Shown here in pieces: positions 54,608 to 63,439 of a stretch of 64,000 nucleotides of DNA. The translations under genes were made by a program, and so were the position numbers. How positions within the stretch are numbered: the stretch's first letter is position 1; every line of letters starts with the position of its first letter. The stretch comes from Streptomyces sp. IMTB 2501 (GTDB lineage Bacteria; Actinomycetota; Actinomycetes; Streptomycetales; Streptomycetaceae), in contig NZ_MQUS01000012.1 in NCBI RefSeq assembly GCF_001953885.1, positions 1 to 64,000 on the forward strand, given 5' to 3'. The notes beneath the pieces were generated by a model. That model worked only from the letters and a program-made list of their open reading frames with translations. It was not told the DNA's origin and did not search any database.

Positions 54608-55480
54608 ATGCACGCGCGCGTAGTTGCCGCCACGGCCGCCGCGGTCCTGGGGACGGTGGCCCTGCTGCTGAGCCCCACCTCCGACGCCCGGGCCGGTGAA
54701 GTGGGCGAGACCACGGTGATCGCCCACCGGGGTGCCTCCGCGTACGCCCCCGAGAACACGCTGGCCTCGATCGACAAGGCCGCGCAGCTGGGCTTCACGT
54801 GGGTCGAGAACGACGTCCAGCGCACCAAGGACGGCGAGCTGGTCGTCATCCACGACGACAGCCTGCAGCGCACCACGAACGTCGAGCAGGTCTTCCCCGA
54901 CAGGGCGCCGTGGAAGGTCAAGGACTTCACCGCGGCCGAGATCGCGCGCCTGGACGCGGGCAGCTGGTACTCCCCCGCGTACGCGGGCACGCGCGTGCCG
55001 ACGCTGAGGGACTACATGTGCCGCATCGAGCACAACCACGAGAAGCTGCTCCTGGAGATCAAGAACCCGGAGCTGTATCCGCGCCTCGAGCAGCAGATCC
55101 TGAAGCAGCTCGGCAACGAGGGCTGGCTCGACCAGAAGCATCTGAGGCGGCTGATCGTGCAGAGTTTCAGCGCCGACAGCATCCGGACCGTGCACGAGCT
55201 GCGGCCCGCGATCACCACCGCCTACCTCGGGTCACCCACCGCGGCACAGATGCATCAGTACGCGCGCTTCACCGATCTGATCAACCCGTCGTACGGATCT
55301 CTCTCCAAGGGGTACGTCTCGGCTGTGCACTCCTTCGAGGGGCCGCACGACGAGCCGCTCAGGGTGTTCGCCTGGACGGTGAACGACGCGGCCACCGCCC
55401 GCCGGGTCGCGGGCTACGGCGTCGACGGGATGATCACCAACAAGCCCGACGTGGTGAAGGCGGCGCTGGGTTCGAACTGA
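54608..55480 (+). CDS. Secreted glycerophosphodiester phosphodiesterase
   Basis: The 290-residue enzyme hydrolyses glycerophosphodiesters to glycerol 3-phosphate and an alcohol outside the cell. A Sec signal (VVAATAAAVLGTVALLLS) ends near SDARAGE. The GDPD motifs are all there: IAHRGASAYAPENTLAS with the catalytic His and metal Glu, VENDVQRTKDGELVVIHDD with the second His, and LEIKNPELYP. The end has the typical VFAWTVNDAATARR and GVDGMITNKPD. GAGGAG precedes the ATG. Confidence 0.94.
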   Translation: MHARVVAATAAAVLGTVALLLSPTSDARAGEVGETTVIAHRGASAYAPENTLASIDKAAQLGFTWVENDVQRTKDGELVVIHDDSLQRTTNVEQVFPDRAPWKVKDFTAAEIARLDAGSWYSPAYAGTRVPTLRDYMCRIEHNHEKLLLEIKNPELYPRLEQQILKQLGNEGWLDQKHLRRLIVQSFSADSIRTVHELRPAITTAYLGSPTAAQMHQYARFTDLINPSYGSLSKGYVSAVHSFEGPHDEPLRVFAWTVNDAATARRVAGYGVDGMITNKPDVVKAALGSN

Positions 55481-55492
55481 TCGCGGCGGGCG

Positions 55493-55515
55493 TTGTCAGT
55501 GGCGGGCCGTACCGT
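55493..55515 (+). promoter_or_regulatory. RecA-NDp (PafBC-type) promoter of ogt
   Basis: TTGTCAGTG, eight bases, TACCGT, then six bases to the ATG. This is an exact match to TTGTCRGTG-N8-TANNNT and gives a leaderless transcript. Confidence 0.85.
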
Positions 55516-55521
55516 GGGCGC

Positions 55522-56076
55522 ATGGACAGCCATGGGCAGGATGAACAGCGGGTCGTGTGGGCCGTGGTGGGCACGGACGTCGGGCCGCTGATGCTGGCAG
55601 CGACCCGGGACGGCCTGGTCAACGTGGTCTTCCACGCCACGGACGCGGTGCGCGACCGCGCCGTGGAACGGCTGGCCGACCGGCTGGGCGGCGCTCCTGT
55701 GGAGGATCCGGACTCGCCGCTGCTGGCGGAGGCGATACGCCAGCTGCGGGCGTACTTCGCGGGCGAGCGGCACGACTTCGACCTGCCGCTGGACTGGTCG
55801 CTGATCTCCGGCTTCAACCGGCAGGTGCTGCGCGAGCTGGCGGCCGGTGTGCCGTACGGCACGGTGGTGGGGTACGGCGATCTTGCCGGGCGGGTCGGGC
55901 AGCCGGGCGGGGCGCAGGCGGTCGGCGCGGCGATGGGTGCCAATCCGCTGCCGGTGGTCGTGCCGTGTCACCGGGTGGTGGAGAGCGACGGCGGCATCGG
56001 CGGCTTCGGGGGCGGGCTGGAGACCAAGCGCAGGCTGCTCGCCCTGGAGGGCGTGCTGCCCGAGCCGCTGTTCTGA
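55522..56076 (+). CDS. ogt: Methylated-DNA--[protein]-cysteine S-methyltransferase
   Basis: The protein removes O6-alkyl groups from guanine by transferring them irreversibly to its own Cys. The 184-residue product has the DNA-binding helix region (GVPYGTVVGYGDLAGRVG), the arginine-finger region AVGAAMGANPLP and the acceptor motif VVPCHRVV. No ribosome binding site precedes the ATG, and a perfect damage-type promoter ends six bases before it. Translation from a leaderless, damage-induced transcript is expected. The longer open frame upstream overlaps the GDPD gene and is not coding. Confidence 0.95.
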   Translation: MDSHGQDEQRVVWAVVGTDVGPLMLAATRDGLVNVVFHATDAVRDRAVERLADRLGGAPVEDPDSPLLAEAIRQLRAYFAGERHDFDLPLDWSLISGFNRQVLRELAAGVPYGTVVGYGDLAGRVGQPGGAQAVGAAMGANPLPVVVPCHRVVESDGGIGGFGGGLETKRRLLALEGVLPEPLF

Positions 56077-56134
56077 CCGGGACCGGCCACTCGCCTCCGG
56101 CCAGCCCCTTCCGCTCGTCTGCGACCGGCTGCGG

Positions 56135-56566
56135 CTACTCGTCGTAGTGCCGGGCCTCGAAGACGTTGCCATCGGGGTCCCGGAAGTAGAAGCTGCGCGG
56201 GGCCTTGCCGCGGGCGCCGAACGAGTCGTGACCGATGTCGCTCAGGGGTACGCCGTGCTCCGCCAGCCGGGTGCGCAGAGTGTCGAAGGCGTCGGCGGGC
56301 AGGGACAGACAGATGTGGTTGACCGGGTGGCCGGCGCTGTCGGCCGCACCGGGCAGCATCTTCATGCGTTCCGCGATGGCGAGCGGGGCGAGGTCCAGGA
56401 TGGTCTCGTCGTTGACGCGCACGGACGGGAACGCGGCCTTTCCCTCGGCGAACTCGGCGACCCGCACGGGCTCCAGGCCGACGGTCTCCTGGTAGAAGCG
56501 GGCCGCGGCGAGCGGATCGGCCACCCACAGGACGACGTGGTCGAGACGCATTCTGTTCTTCGTCAT
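56135..56566 (-). CDS. VOC-family (glyoxalase/dioxygenase-like) protein
   Basis: The 143-residue protein has the vicinal oxygen chelate fold with two beta-alpha-beta-beta-beta repeats: LDHVVLWVADPLAAARFYQE in the first and NHICLSLPADAFDTLR to SFYFRDPDGNVFEARHY in the second. His and Glu of these strands would bind a metal. The substrate is unknown. The start MTKNRMRL is chosen. A later ATG (MRLDHVV) is possible and has GAAGAA before it. It is convergent with ogt and divergent from psuG. Confidence 0.85.
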   Translation of the reverse strand: MTKNRMRLDHVVLWVADPLAAARFYQETVGLEPVRVAEFAEGKAAFPSVRVNDETILDLAPLAIAERMKMLPGAADSAGHPVNHICLSLPADAFDTLRTRLAEHGVPLSDIGHDSFGARGKAPRSFYFRDPDGNVFEARHYDE

Positions 56567-56664
56567 GCGGTCCAGGCTGGTGGCGTCCCCCACAGGCCGC
56601 AAGCGTTTAGCGGCCGCCGGGGCCCGCCAGAGATGAGGAAAAGCCGACGGACAGGAGGCGGTGC

Positions 56665-57573
56665 GTGGTGCTGGTGGTGTCGGAAGAGGTCCGGGAAGCG
56701 ATCGACGCGCGGCGACCGGTGGTGGCCCTGGAGTCCACGATCATCGCGCATGGTCTGCCCCGCCCGCGCAACCTGCAGGTGGCGCTGGAGCTGGAGGACG
56801 CCGTGCGGCGGGAGGGCGCGGTACCGGCGACCATCGCCGTGCTCGACGGCCGCCCCCGCGTCGGCCTGGACAAGGAGCAGTTGGAGCGGATCGCGAACGA
56901 GGACGGCATCCGTAAGCTGGGCCACCGCGATCTGCCACTCGCCGTGGCGGCCGGCGTGAGCGGCGCGACCACGGTGTCGGCGACGGCGCAGCTGGCCGCG
57001 CTCGGGGGCATCCGGGTGTTCGCCACCGGCGGGCTGGGCGGTGTGCACCGGGAGTGGACGGTGACCCAGGACGAGTCGGCCGACCTGGGTCTGCTGGCCC
57101 GTACCAGGATCACCGTGGTCTGCGCGGGCGTGAAGTCGATCCTGGACGTGCCCGCGACCCTGCAGCGGCTGGAGACCCTGGGCGTGGCCGTCGCCGGGTA
57201 CGGCACGGACCGGTTCCCCGGCTTCTATCTCTCGGATTCGGGGCATCCGGTCGACTGGAGGCTGGACACCCCGGATCAGGTCGCGGACGTCATGCGGGCC
57301 CAGGACGCACTCGACGCGCCGGAGTCGGCCCTGATCGTCGCCCATCCCGTCCCCGAGGCGGAGCAGCTCGATCCCGCGCTGCACGCGCGCGTGCTCGCCG
57401 ACGCGCTGCGCGCCTGCGCGGAGCAGGGCATCACCGGGCAGGCCGTGACCCCGTTCCTGCTGGACTACCTGGTCCGGCACACCGACGGCGCTTCCCTGAG
57501 CGCGAATCTGGCGGCCGTGCGCGGCAATGTACGGCTGGCGGCGCGGATCGCCACAGCGTGGACCAGCAGGTGA
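56665..57573 (+). CDS. psuG: Pseudouridine-5'-phosphate glycosidase
   Basis: The enzyme splits pseudouridine 5'-phosphate into uracil and ribose 5-phosphate. The 302-residue product shows the family core VALESTIIAHGLPRPRNLQ, GASLSANLAAVRGN, FATGGLGGVHRE with a catalytic His region, and VVCAGVKSILDVPATLQ. The GTG start follows GGAGG. A PfkB kinase gene overlaps the stop, giving the usual psuG-psuK pair for pseudouridine salvage. Confidence 0.94.
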   Translation: MVLVVSEEVREAIDARRPVVALESTIIAHGLPRPRNLQVALELEDAVRREGAVPATIAVLDGRPRVGLDKEQLERIANEDGIRKLGHRDLPLAVAAGVSGATTVSATAQLAALGGIRVFATGGLGGVHREWTVTQDESADLGLLARTRITVVCAGVKSILDVPATLQRLETLGVAVAGYGTDRFPGFYLSDSGHPVDWRLDTPDQVADVMRAQDALDAPESALIVAHPVPEAEQLDPALHARVLADALRACAEQGITGQAVTPFLLDYLVRHTDGASLSANLAAVRGNVRLAARIATAWTSR

Positions 57574-58493
57574 CCACGGGTGGGGGCGAGGCCCTGCTGG
57601 TCGTCGGTGATGTGGTCACGGATGTGGTCGCCCGGCACCAGGGGCCGCTCGCGGCCGGCACCGACACGGCCGCCGCGATCCGGACGGTGCCGGGCGGCGC
57701 GGGTGCGAACGTGGCCTGTTGGGCCGCGCACACGGGCTGTGCGGACGTACGGCTGCTCGGGCGGGTGGGCGCGGACGCGGCCGCGTGGCACGAGCGTGAG
57801 CTGGTCGCGGCCGGGGTGCGGCCCCGCCTGGTGGTCGATCCGGCGGCGGCGACCGGGACGGTGATCTGTCTCGTCGACACGGGTGCGGCGGCGGAGCGCA
57901 CGTTCCTCACGGACAGCGGGGCCTCGTTGCGGCTCGAACCCGCCGACTGGTCGGACGCGTTGCTCGACGGCGTGGCCCGGCTGCACCTGTCGGGCTATCT
58001 GCTGTTCACGGAGCCGAGCCGGGAGCTGGCCGGGACGGCGCTCGCGGCGGCACGCACGCGTGGCGTGCCGGTCAGCCTGGATCCGGCGTCGGCAGGCTTC
58101 CTGGTGCGGCTGGGCGTGGACCGCTTCCTGGCGTTCGCGGAGAAGCTCGACGTGCTGCTGCCCAGCCGGGACGAGGCGTGTCTGCTGACCGGGCTGCCGG
58201 ATCCGGTGGACGCGGCGGCCAAGCTGAGCCGTCTCGTTCCGCTGGTCGTGGCCAAGGCGGGCGCGGACGGTGCGCTGGTGGCCCGCTCCGGCAACGCGCC
58301 GGTCAGGGTCCCGGCGACACCGGCGGTGCCTCGGGACACCACGGGCGCCGGGGACGCCTTCACCGGCGCGTTCCTCGCAGCCCTGCTCGCGGGCGCGGGC
58401 CCGGAGGAGGCGGCGACACGGGGCTGCCGGGCAGGCGCGGAGGCCGTCCAACGGGTGGGCGGCAGGCCGCCGTGTGCGGGACGCGCCGGCTAG
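57570..58493 (+). CDS. psuK: PfkB-family kinase, probable pseudouridine kinase
   Basis: The 307-residue kinase shows the PfkB pattern LLVVGDVVTDVVARH, RTVPGGAGANVACWAAHTG and the C-terminal DTTGAGDAFTGAFLAAL with the catalytic Asp. Paired with psuG, it should phosphorylate pseudouridine before glycosidic cleavage. The GTG overlapping the psuG stop (GTGA) is chosen as start. A GTG 12 bases earlier is possible. No nucleoside transporter is nearby. Confidence 0.85.
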   Translation: MTTGGGEALLVVGDVVTDVVARHQGPLAAGTDTAAAIRTVPGGAGANVACWAAHTGCADVRLLGRVGADAAAWHERELVAAGVRPRLVVDPAAATGTVICLVDTGAAAERTFLTDSGASLRLEPADWSDALLDGVARLHLSGYLLFTEPSRELAGTALAAARTRGVPVSLDPASAGFLVRLGVDRFLAFAEKLDVLLPSRDEACLLTGLPDPVDAAAKLSRLVPLVVAKAGADGALVARSGNAPVRVPATPAVPRDTTGAGDAFTGAFLAALLAGAGPEEAATRGCRAGAEAVQRVGGRPPCAGRAG

Positions 58494-58618
58494 CCGGCTG
58501 CCGTCGCGTCAGGACCCGGGCGGGCAGCTGGGGCTCGGCCCGCCCGGCAGCGCGAACGCCGAGGCGGAGCAGCCGAATGTGCGCGGCACGGGCATATCCC
58601 GCCCGGATCGGCAGGCAA

Positions 58619-59413
58619 CTAGGCCTTCCTCCCCCACGCCGAGATCATCGGTGCGGTGGCCAGGTCCATGGCACCGGCCTCGACGTTTGCGAGGTGCCGG
58701 TCGATGTCCTCGTCGGTGGCGAGTCCGGCGGTGACGAGCCGGTCCCGGATCTGACGGACCGTCGCGGCCTCCAGAGCGGTGCAGGCAGGTGACGTCACCG
58801 GGAAGAACGCATCCGCCTCCACCCCGCTCAGGCCGGCCTCGCGCAGCAGACGCGGGACTTTGCGGCCGTACGACAGATCGGCGCCGCGTTCGGCGAGCAG
58901 CTTGCGGAAGCCCTGGCGCAGCCGGTTGGCCAGTTGCTGTTCAGGGCCGTACTCGTCGGGGCAGAGCAGGGGCTGGAGGGCGGGGTCGGCGTCCTCGACC
59001 AACAGCCAGCCGCCGGGCCGCAGGGCCCGGATCATGGACCGCAACGCCCTTGCCCGGTCCGGGACATGGACGAGGACGAGCCGGGCGTGGACCAGGTCGA
59101 AGCCCTCGCCCGGCGGTTCCTCGGCGCCGACGTCGTGGACGCGGACCTCCACCGGCGGACGAGCGGCGGAGGCGATCCGCGAGGTGTCGATGTCGGTCGC
59201 GACGACCTTGCCGGAAGGACCCGCCTTCTCGGCCAGCCAGGACACCACGGAGGTGCCGCCGGCCCCGACCTCCCAGCAGCGCCAGCCGGGCCCGATGCCG
59301 AGCGCCTCGATGTGCCGGAAGGTCGTGGGGTCGAAGAGGGCCGCGAGGGCGTCGAAGCGCTGTCCCGCCTCGTTCTGCCGGTTGTCCAGGAGGTACCCGT
59401 CGGATCGCGTCAT
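58619..59413 (-). CDS. SAM-dependent methyltransferase
   Basis: The 264-residue class I methyltransferase has motif I EVGAGGTSVVSWLAE, the acidic loop VVATDIDTSRIASA, VRVHDVGAEEPPG and the post-motif VHARLVLVHVPDRARAL and LRPGGWLLVEDADP. These define a UbiE/Methyltransf_25-like fold. The methyl acceptor is unknown. The ATG at 59413 (MTRSDGYLLDNRQ) is chosen. No strong ribosome binding site is seen. It is divergent from corA. Confidence 0.88.
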   Translation of the reverse strand: MTRSDGYLLDNRQNEAGQRFDALAALFDPTTFRHIEALGIGPGWRCWEVGAGGTSVVSWLAEKAGPSGKVVATDIDTSRIASAARPPVEVRVHDVGAEEPPGEGFDLVHARLVLVHVPDRARALRSMIRALRPGGWLLVEDADPALQPLLCPDEYGPEQQLANRLRQGFRKLLAERGADLSYGRKVPRLLREAGLSGVEADAFFPVTSPACTALEAATVRQIRDRLVTAGLATDEDIDRHLANVEAGAMDLATAPMISAWGRKA

Positions 59414-59675
59414 ACCACGATCATCCCAGTCGCCCGGCTTGTCCGGATCAGCGGACGCTCCTTCCTTGGCCAGGACCGATCCGTCGAGGAGCGGCAACCG
59501 AGCCGTCCACACTCGGGAATCGATTCTCCAGAGGCGGGCACCCGTCCCTCCACAGGCGGGAACCAAGCGGAACATCCTGTTCCCACAGCCTTCCCCGCGC
59601 CTTGCTCTCGGCTGGCAGACTTGCACCGCAAGGCGCGAAAGCGTCGCACGAGGAGATCCATGCGAGGAGATCCAG

Positions 59676-60803
59676 ATGTCCATGGCGGGGAATCTGCGGA
59701 AGGTCACGGGGCTGGGCAGGGTCGGCGGCCTGCGCAAGGTGGCGCGGCTGGCCCGGCGGCGGCCGCGCGTGGACCTGAGTCATCCCGCGAGGTCACCGCT
59801 GGGCTCGTCGGTGGTCAACTGCGTGACGTACCAGGACGGTGTGCGGGTACCGCAGTGCACGGACCTGGTGGACGCCGTGCGGATGGTGCGCAAGACCCGC
59901 GAGGGGTTCGTCTGGCTGGGGCTGCATGAGCCGACGGACCGTGAGTTCGCGGGCATCGCCGAGCTGTTCGACCTGCATCCACTGGCGGTGGAGGACGCGG
60001 TCGAGGCCCATCAGCGCCCGAAGCTGGAGCACTACGGGGACACGCTCTTCGCGGTGTTCAAGACCGTCTGTTATGTGGAGCACGAAAAGCTGACGGCGAC
60101 CAGCGAGGTCGTGAACACCGGCGAGATCATGGTGTTCGTCGGCGAGGACTTCGTCATCACGGTCCGCCACGGCCGGCACGGCTCACTGGGTCCCCTGCGC
60201 GAGGAACTGGAGGCACATCCGTACCAGCTCTCGAAGGGCCCGGCGGCGGTGCTGCACGCGATCGCCGACCATGTCGTCGACGACTATCTGAACGTCACGG
60301 ACGCGGTGCAGGCCGACATCGACCAGGTCGAGACGGAGGTGTTCTCGGAGAACGGCGCACGGCTCGACCCGGGCCGTATCTACCAGATGAAGCGCGAACT
60401 GCTGGAGCTGAAGCGGGCGGTGGTGCCGCTGGGCCGCCCGGTGGAGGACCTGGCCACCCGGCCCATACGAGTCGTCGCACCGGAGATACAGACCTATTTC
60501 CGGGACGTGCTCGACCATCTGATCCGGGCCAAGGAGCAGATCGCCGCGTTCGACGAACTGCTCAACTCGATCCTGCAGGCCCATCTCGCGCAGGTGACCG
60601 TCGCGCAGAACGAGGACATGCGGAAGATCACGGCCTGGGCCGCGGTGATCGCCGTGCCGACGATGGTGTGCGGGGTGTACGGCATGAATTTCGACCACAT
60701 GCCGGAGCTTCACTGGCGGTTCGGCTATCCGCTGGTCATGGTCGTCATGGCGGGGGCGTGTCTGGTGCTGTACCGGGGCTTCCGGCGCAACGGCTGGCTC
60801 TGA
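59676..60803 (+). CDS. corA: Magnesium/cobalt transporter CorA
   Basis: The 375-residue protein is a CorA-type Mg2+ channel. A basic N-terminus (RKVARLARRRPRV) precedes the large cytoplasmic domain (FVWLGLHEPTDREFAGIAE and HPLAVEDAVEAHQRPKLE). The C-terminal end has two membrane helices flanking the selectivity motif YGMNFDHMPEL. The ribosome binding site GAGGAGATCCA is duplicated, the first copy 14 bases upstream of the second. The copy next to the ATG at 59676 is used. Confidence 0.94.
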   Translation: MSMAGNLRKVTGLGRVGGLRKVARLARRRPRVDLSHPARSPLGSSVVNCVTYQDGVRVPQCTDLVDAVRMVRKTREGFVWLGLHEPTDREFAGIAELFDLHPLAVEDAVEAHQRPKLEHYGDTLFAVFKTVCYVEHEKLTATSEVVNTGEIMVFVGEDFVITVRHGRHGSLGPLREELEAHPYQLSKGPAAVLHAIADHVVDDYLNVTDAVQADIDQVETEVFSENGARLDPGRIYQMKRELLELKRAVVPLGRPVEDLATRPIRVVAPEIQTYFRDVLDHLIRAKEQIAAFDELLNSILQAHLAQVTVAQNEDMRKITAWAAVIAVPTMVCGVYGMNFDHMPELHWRFGYPLVMVVMAGACLVLYRGFRRNGWL

Positions 60804-60836
60804 GCCGCGGAGGCCCCGGCGGCCGGGACGTGCGGC

Positions 60837-61478
60837 TCAGCCGCTCCAGGCGGGATGGCGTGGGTCGTCGGCGCGTACCAGGACGTCGGCCAGGGCGGCG
60901 GGGTCGCTCTCGTTCTCGTAGCGCTCGAAAGCGGGGAGTGTCCAGTGGTCGGCCTCCGGGGTGCGGCGGCGCAGCGCGCCCGGGGAGAGGAGGAGGTGCA
61001 CGGTCAGGTCGAAGGGGAACCAGTGGCGCAGCAGAAGGGGGCCGTGGAGCAACAGGATCCCGCCGGGCGGAAGTTGGACATAGGGGCTGCGGGTGGCCCG
61101 GTCGGTGACCGGATCCCACAGGTCGGGCAGGATACGTCCGCTGCCGCCGGGGTCCAGCGGGCCGAAGACCTCGCGCCACAGGGCGCCGGTGTCGAACCAT
61201 CCGCCGTAGTACGACTCCGCATCCCGCCGCCCGTGTTCCAGGCGCAGTGAAGCGGGACGCAGGAAGCCCTCGGCGCCGACCACGAGCGAGGGCCGACCGC
61301 GTACCCGCAGCGCTTCCCCGACCCGCGAGGCGAGATCACCGGGCCGGACTGCCGGGGCCCCGTCGAAGCCGACACGCGGCCAGGCGCCCCCATCGGCCGG
61401 CTCCAGTCCGGTCAGCCGGTCGGCGAGCAGCTCGGCGAGCCGGTCCCAGGTGATCGCTTCGAGTCGCACAGGGCCCAT
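60837..61478 (-). CDS. Uridine kinase-like protein lacking an intact P-loop
   Basis: The 213-residue protein matches the small uridine kinase-like family of Streptomyces: PRVGFDGAPAVRPGDLASRV in place of a P-loop, a central YYGGWFDTGALWREVFGPL, YVQLPPGGILLLHGPLLLRH, and a C-terminal ALRRRTPEADHWTLPAFERY. The Walker A Lys and second Gly are absent (VGFDGAPAV), so ordinary NTP-dependent kinase activity is doubtful. The ATG is taken from the family length. The gene runs towards corA and away from the next hypothetical gene. Confidence 0.7.
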   Translation of the reverse strand: MGPVRLEAITWDRLAELLADRLTGLEPADGGAWPRVGFDGAPAVRPGDLASRVGEALRVRGRPSLVVGAEGFLRPASLRLEHGRRDAESYYGGWFDTGALWREVFGPLDPGGSGRILPDLWDPVTDRATRSPYVQLPPGGILLLHGPLLLRHWFPFDLTVHLLLSPGALRRRTPEADHWTLPAFERYENESDPAALADVLVRADDPRHPAWSG

Positions 61479-61501
61479 GATGCCGGGTGGCGGGGAGTGA
61501 C

Positions 61502-61890
61502 GTGACAGCAGAGCCTGCTGGGAGGGGCGGGCGGTGCGCCGGGTTCTTCGTGAAGGCGGCCGGCGAACTGCTCGACGGGCTCGCCGAGGCGGGGGTGAAC
61601 CGACTGGTCGCGGCGGGGCTGTTTACGAATCTGCTCGGCGCGGACGGGCGGCTGGCGAGGGAGGACCCGGCGGCGTTCCCACCGGAGATCCGCTCCTTCG
61701 CGCGGGCGCACACCGCGGGACTGGAGCGGCTGCGGGAACGGTCGCACGGGCCCGTCGACCGAGTGCTGCTCACACCCGCCGGGCATCAGGGGCGCGGGGC
61801 CGGGGACGGATCGGGCACCGTACGCGGGTGTCGGTGTTCAACTTCCGGCGCGGGAAGGAGATCGGCGTGCGGGAGGAGGAGATGGAGTAG
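61502..61890 (+). pseudogene. Hypothetical protein gene, probably frameshifted
   Basis: From a GTG at 61502 (GGGGAG upstream) the frame reads MTAEPAGRGGRCAGF, then AAGELLDGLAEAGVNRL and AFPPEIRSFARAHTAGL, with normal coding character. After about 61795-61815 coding-like sequence continues in another frame as HRTRVSVFNFRRGKEIGV to a TAG at 61890. One base seems to be missing. I do not recognise the protein. It is either a real disruption or a sequence error. The start is 23 bases from the divergent uridine kinase-like gene. Confidence 0.45.
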
Positions 61891-61934
61891 GCAAGGCGTG
61901 GGAGGCACGGGCGGCGGCGGGGAAAGTACCGCGT

Positions 61935-62630
61935 ATGGCGCTTCCCTCAACTCCCCACTCCCCCGGTCGGCTTGTCGTCGTCCAGGCGCTGAAGCCCAAG
62001 CGGTGTGCCGCTTGCCGGCGCGGGCCGCTGTCGCTGCTCGTACTGGAGGACGGGGCGCCGCGCTGTCTGCGCTGTGCGGACCTCGGACACCTGGTGTTCC
62101 TGCCGCGCGGCGACACCGCGCTGACCCGCAGGTCCAGGGAGGAGAGCGGGCTGTCGGTCGTGGTGGTGCGCCTCAACCGGCGCAAGAGCCGTTACGAGCG
62201 TCAGGGCGTGCTCGTGGAGGAGGCGGCGCTGGCCCGGGCCGAGGCTCGCTGTCTGGCGGACGCTGAGGCGCGGCGTCGGCGGCGGGCGCGGGACGCGCGG
62301 CGCCGGGCGGAGGAGGACGAGCTGTTCGCGGCGGCGTTCGCGGCCGAGATCCTGCGGCTGTTTCCCGGCTGCCCGGCCGACCGGGCGCGGTCCATCGCGG
62401 CGCACGCGTCCGCGCGGGGCAGTGGGCGGGTCGGGCGCAGCTCGGCAGGGCGGGCGCTGTCGGAGGGGGCCGTGATCTCGGCGGTCGTGGCAGCCGTACG
62501 GCATGTGGACACTCCGTACGACCAGCTGTTGATGAGCGGGGTGCCGCGGTACGAGGCACGGCGCCGGATCGCCCCGGCAGTGGAGAGCGTGCTGCGGGCC
62601 TGGCAGGACGCCGGAGCGGACGTGGGCTGA
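61935..62630 (+). CDS. DUF2293 domain-containing protein
   Basis: The 231-residue cytoplasmic protein has an N-terminal zinc-ribbon-like region (CAACRRG and CLRCADLGH, near residues 24-47). An Arg/Ala-rich coiled segment lies near 95-125 and a C-terminal helical DUF2293 domain (FAAEILRLFPGCPADRARSI, HVDTPYDQLLMSGVPRYEAR). The function is unknown. The basic helical segment may bind nucleic acid. GGGGAAAG precedes the ATG at 61935. Confidence 0.85.
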   Translation: MALPSTPHSPGRLVVVQALKPKRCAACRRGPLSLLVLEDGAPRCLRCADLGHLVFLPRGDTALTRRSREESGLSVVVVRLNRRKSRYERQGVLVEEAALARAEARCLADAEARRRRRARDARRRAEEDELFAAAFAAEILRLFPGCPADRARSIAAHASARGSGRVGRSSAGRALSEGAVISAVVAAVRHVDTPYDQLLMSGVPRYEARRRIAPAVESVLRAWQDAGADVG

Positions 62631-62799
62631 CAGCAGTGAGAGGGGAGAGGGAAGAAGAAAGACAACGTGACGGGAGTGGGGGGAGACGTGCACGCACGGC
62701 GCCGCGGCCCTCGGACACGGTCGACACCGGTGACTGGGCGTTCCCTGGGGTGAGGGAGATGCCGGGCCCGTACTGGGCGGGACAAGAGGGGGCGTGGAG
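62631..62799. other. Intergenic region with a purine tract
   Basis: 169 bases upstream of the DUF1772 gene. It opens with a purine-only run of about 25 bases (62638-62662). I see no clear promoter or terminator here. Confidence 0.45.
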
Positions 62800-63279
62800 A
62801 TGATCGGCGGGCCGTTCTTCGTGCTGGTCGTGGTGGGGGTTCTCGGCACCGGGCTGATGGCCGGGGTCTTCTGCGCGTTCTCCGCCTTCGTGATGCGGGG
62901 GCTCGCCGCGCTGCCGCCCGCGCAGGGCCTCGCGGCGATGAACGCCATCAATGTCGCCGCGGTCCGGCCCGCCTTCATGACGGTGTTCACCGGCACGGCG
63001 GTGCTGAGCACGATGATCGCGGTGGTGACGTTCGTGGTGTGGCCGGGCGAGGGGAAGCTCGAACTGCTGCTGGGCAGCGCGCTGTACCTCTTGGGCTCGT
63101 TCGGGGTGACGGTGGTGGCGAACGTCCCGCGCAACGCCAGGCTGGCCCGGCTGACCCCGGGCGCCCCGGAGGCCGCCGTGTACTGGCCGACGTACGTGCG
63201 CGAGTGGACGTGCTGGAACCACGTGCGGGCCGTCGCCGCCGCCGCGGCGGCCGTCTTCTACATACTCGCCCTCACGTGA
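62800..63279 (+). CDS. DUF1772 (anthrone oxygenase-like) membrane protein
   Basis: The 159-residue protein has four membrane helices, starting with PFFVLVVVGVLGTGLMAGVF and ending ending with VRAVAAAAAAVFYILAL. The family segments VFCAFSAFVMRGLAALP and VPRNARLA with TYVREWTCWNHVRA are typical of DUF1772. Its function is unknown. The ATG at 62800 has GAGGGGG seven bases upstream. A GTG two codons earlier is less likely. Confidence 0.85.
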   Translation: MIGGPFFVLVVVGVLGTGLMAGVFCAFSAFVMRGLAALPPAQGLAAMNAINVAAVRPAFMTVFTGTAVLSTMIAVVTFVVWPGEGKLELLLGSALYLLGSFGVTVVANVPRNARLARLTPGAPEAAVYWPTYVREWTCWNHVRAVAAAAAAVFYILALT

Positions 63280-63335
63280 CCCCGCAGGAGCCCTTCGCCT
63301 GACCCGCCCCTGACAACCCCATCATCCGGTGCCGG

Positions 63336-63354
63336 GCTGACGGCCCGCGTCAGC
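63336..63354. promoter_or_regulatory. Hairpin between the DUF1772 gene and gltD
   Basis: 7-bp arms GCTGACG and CGTCAGC with a 5-base loop. It is either a weak terminator for the DUF1772 gene or part of the gltD leader. Confidence 0.45.
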
Positions 63355-63439
63355 AAGCGCTGTCCGCCGCTCTGCGCGCTCGCCGGCACGGACGTATCGT
63401 GGCCGAAAGAGTGCCGAAGGCAGTCGCAGGAAGACGATC

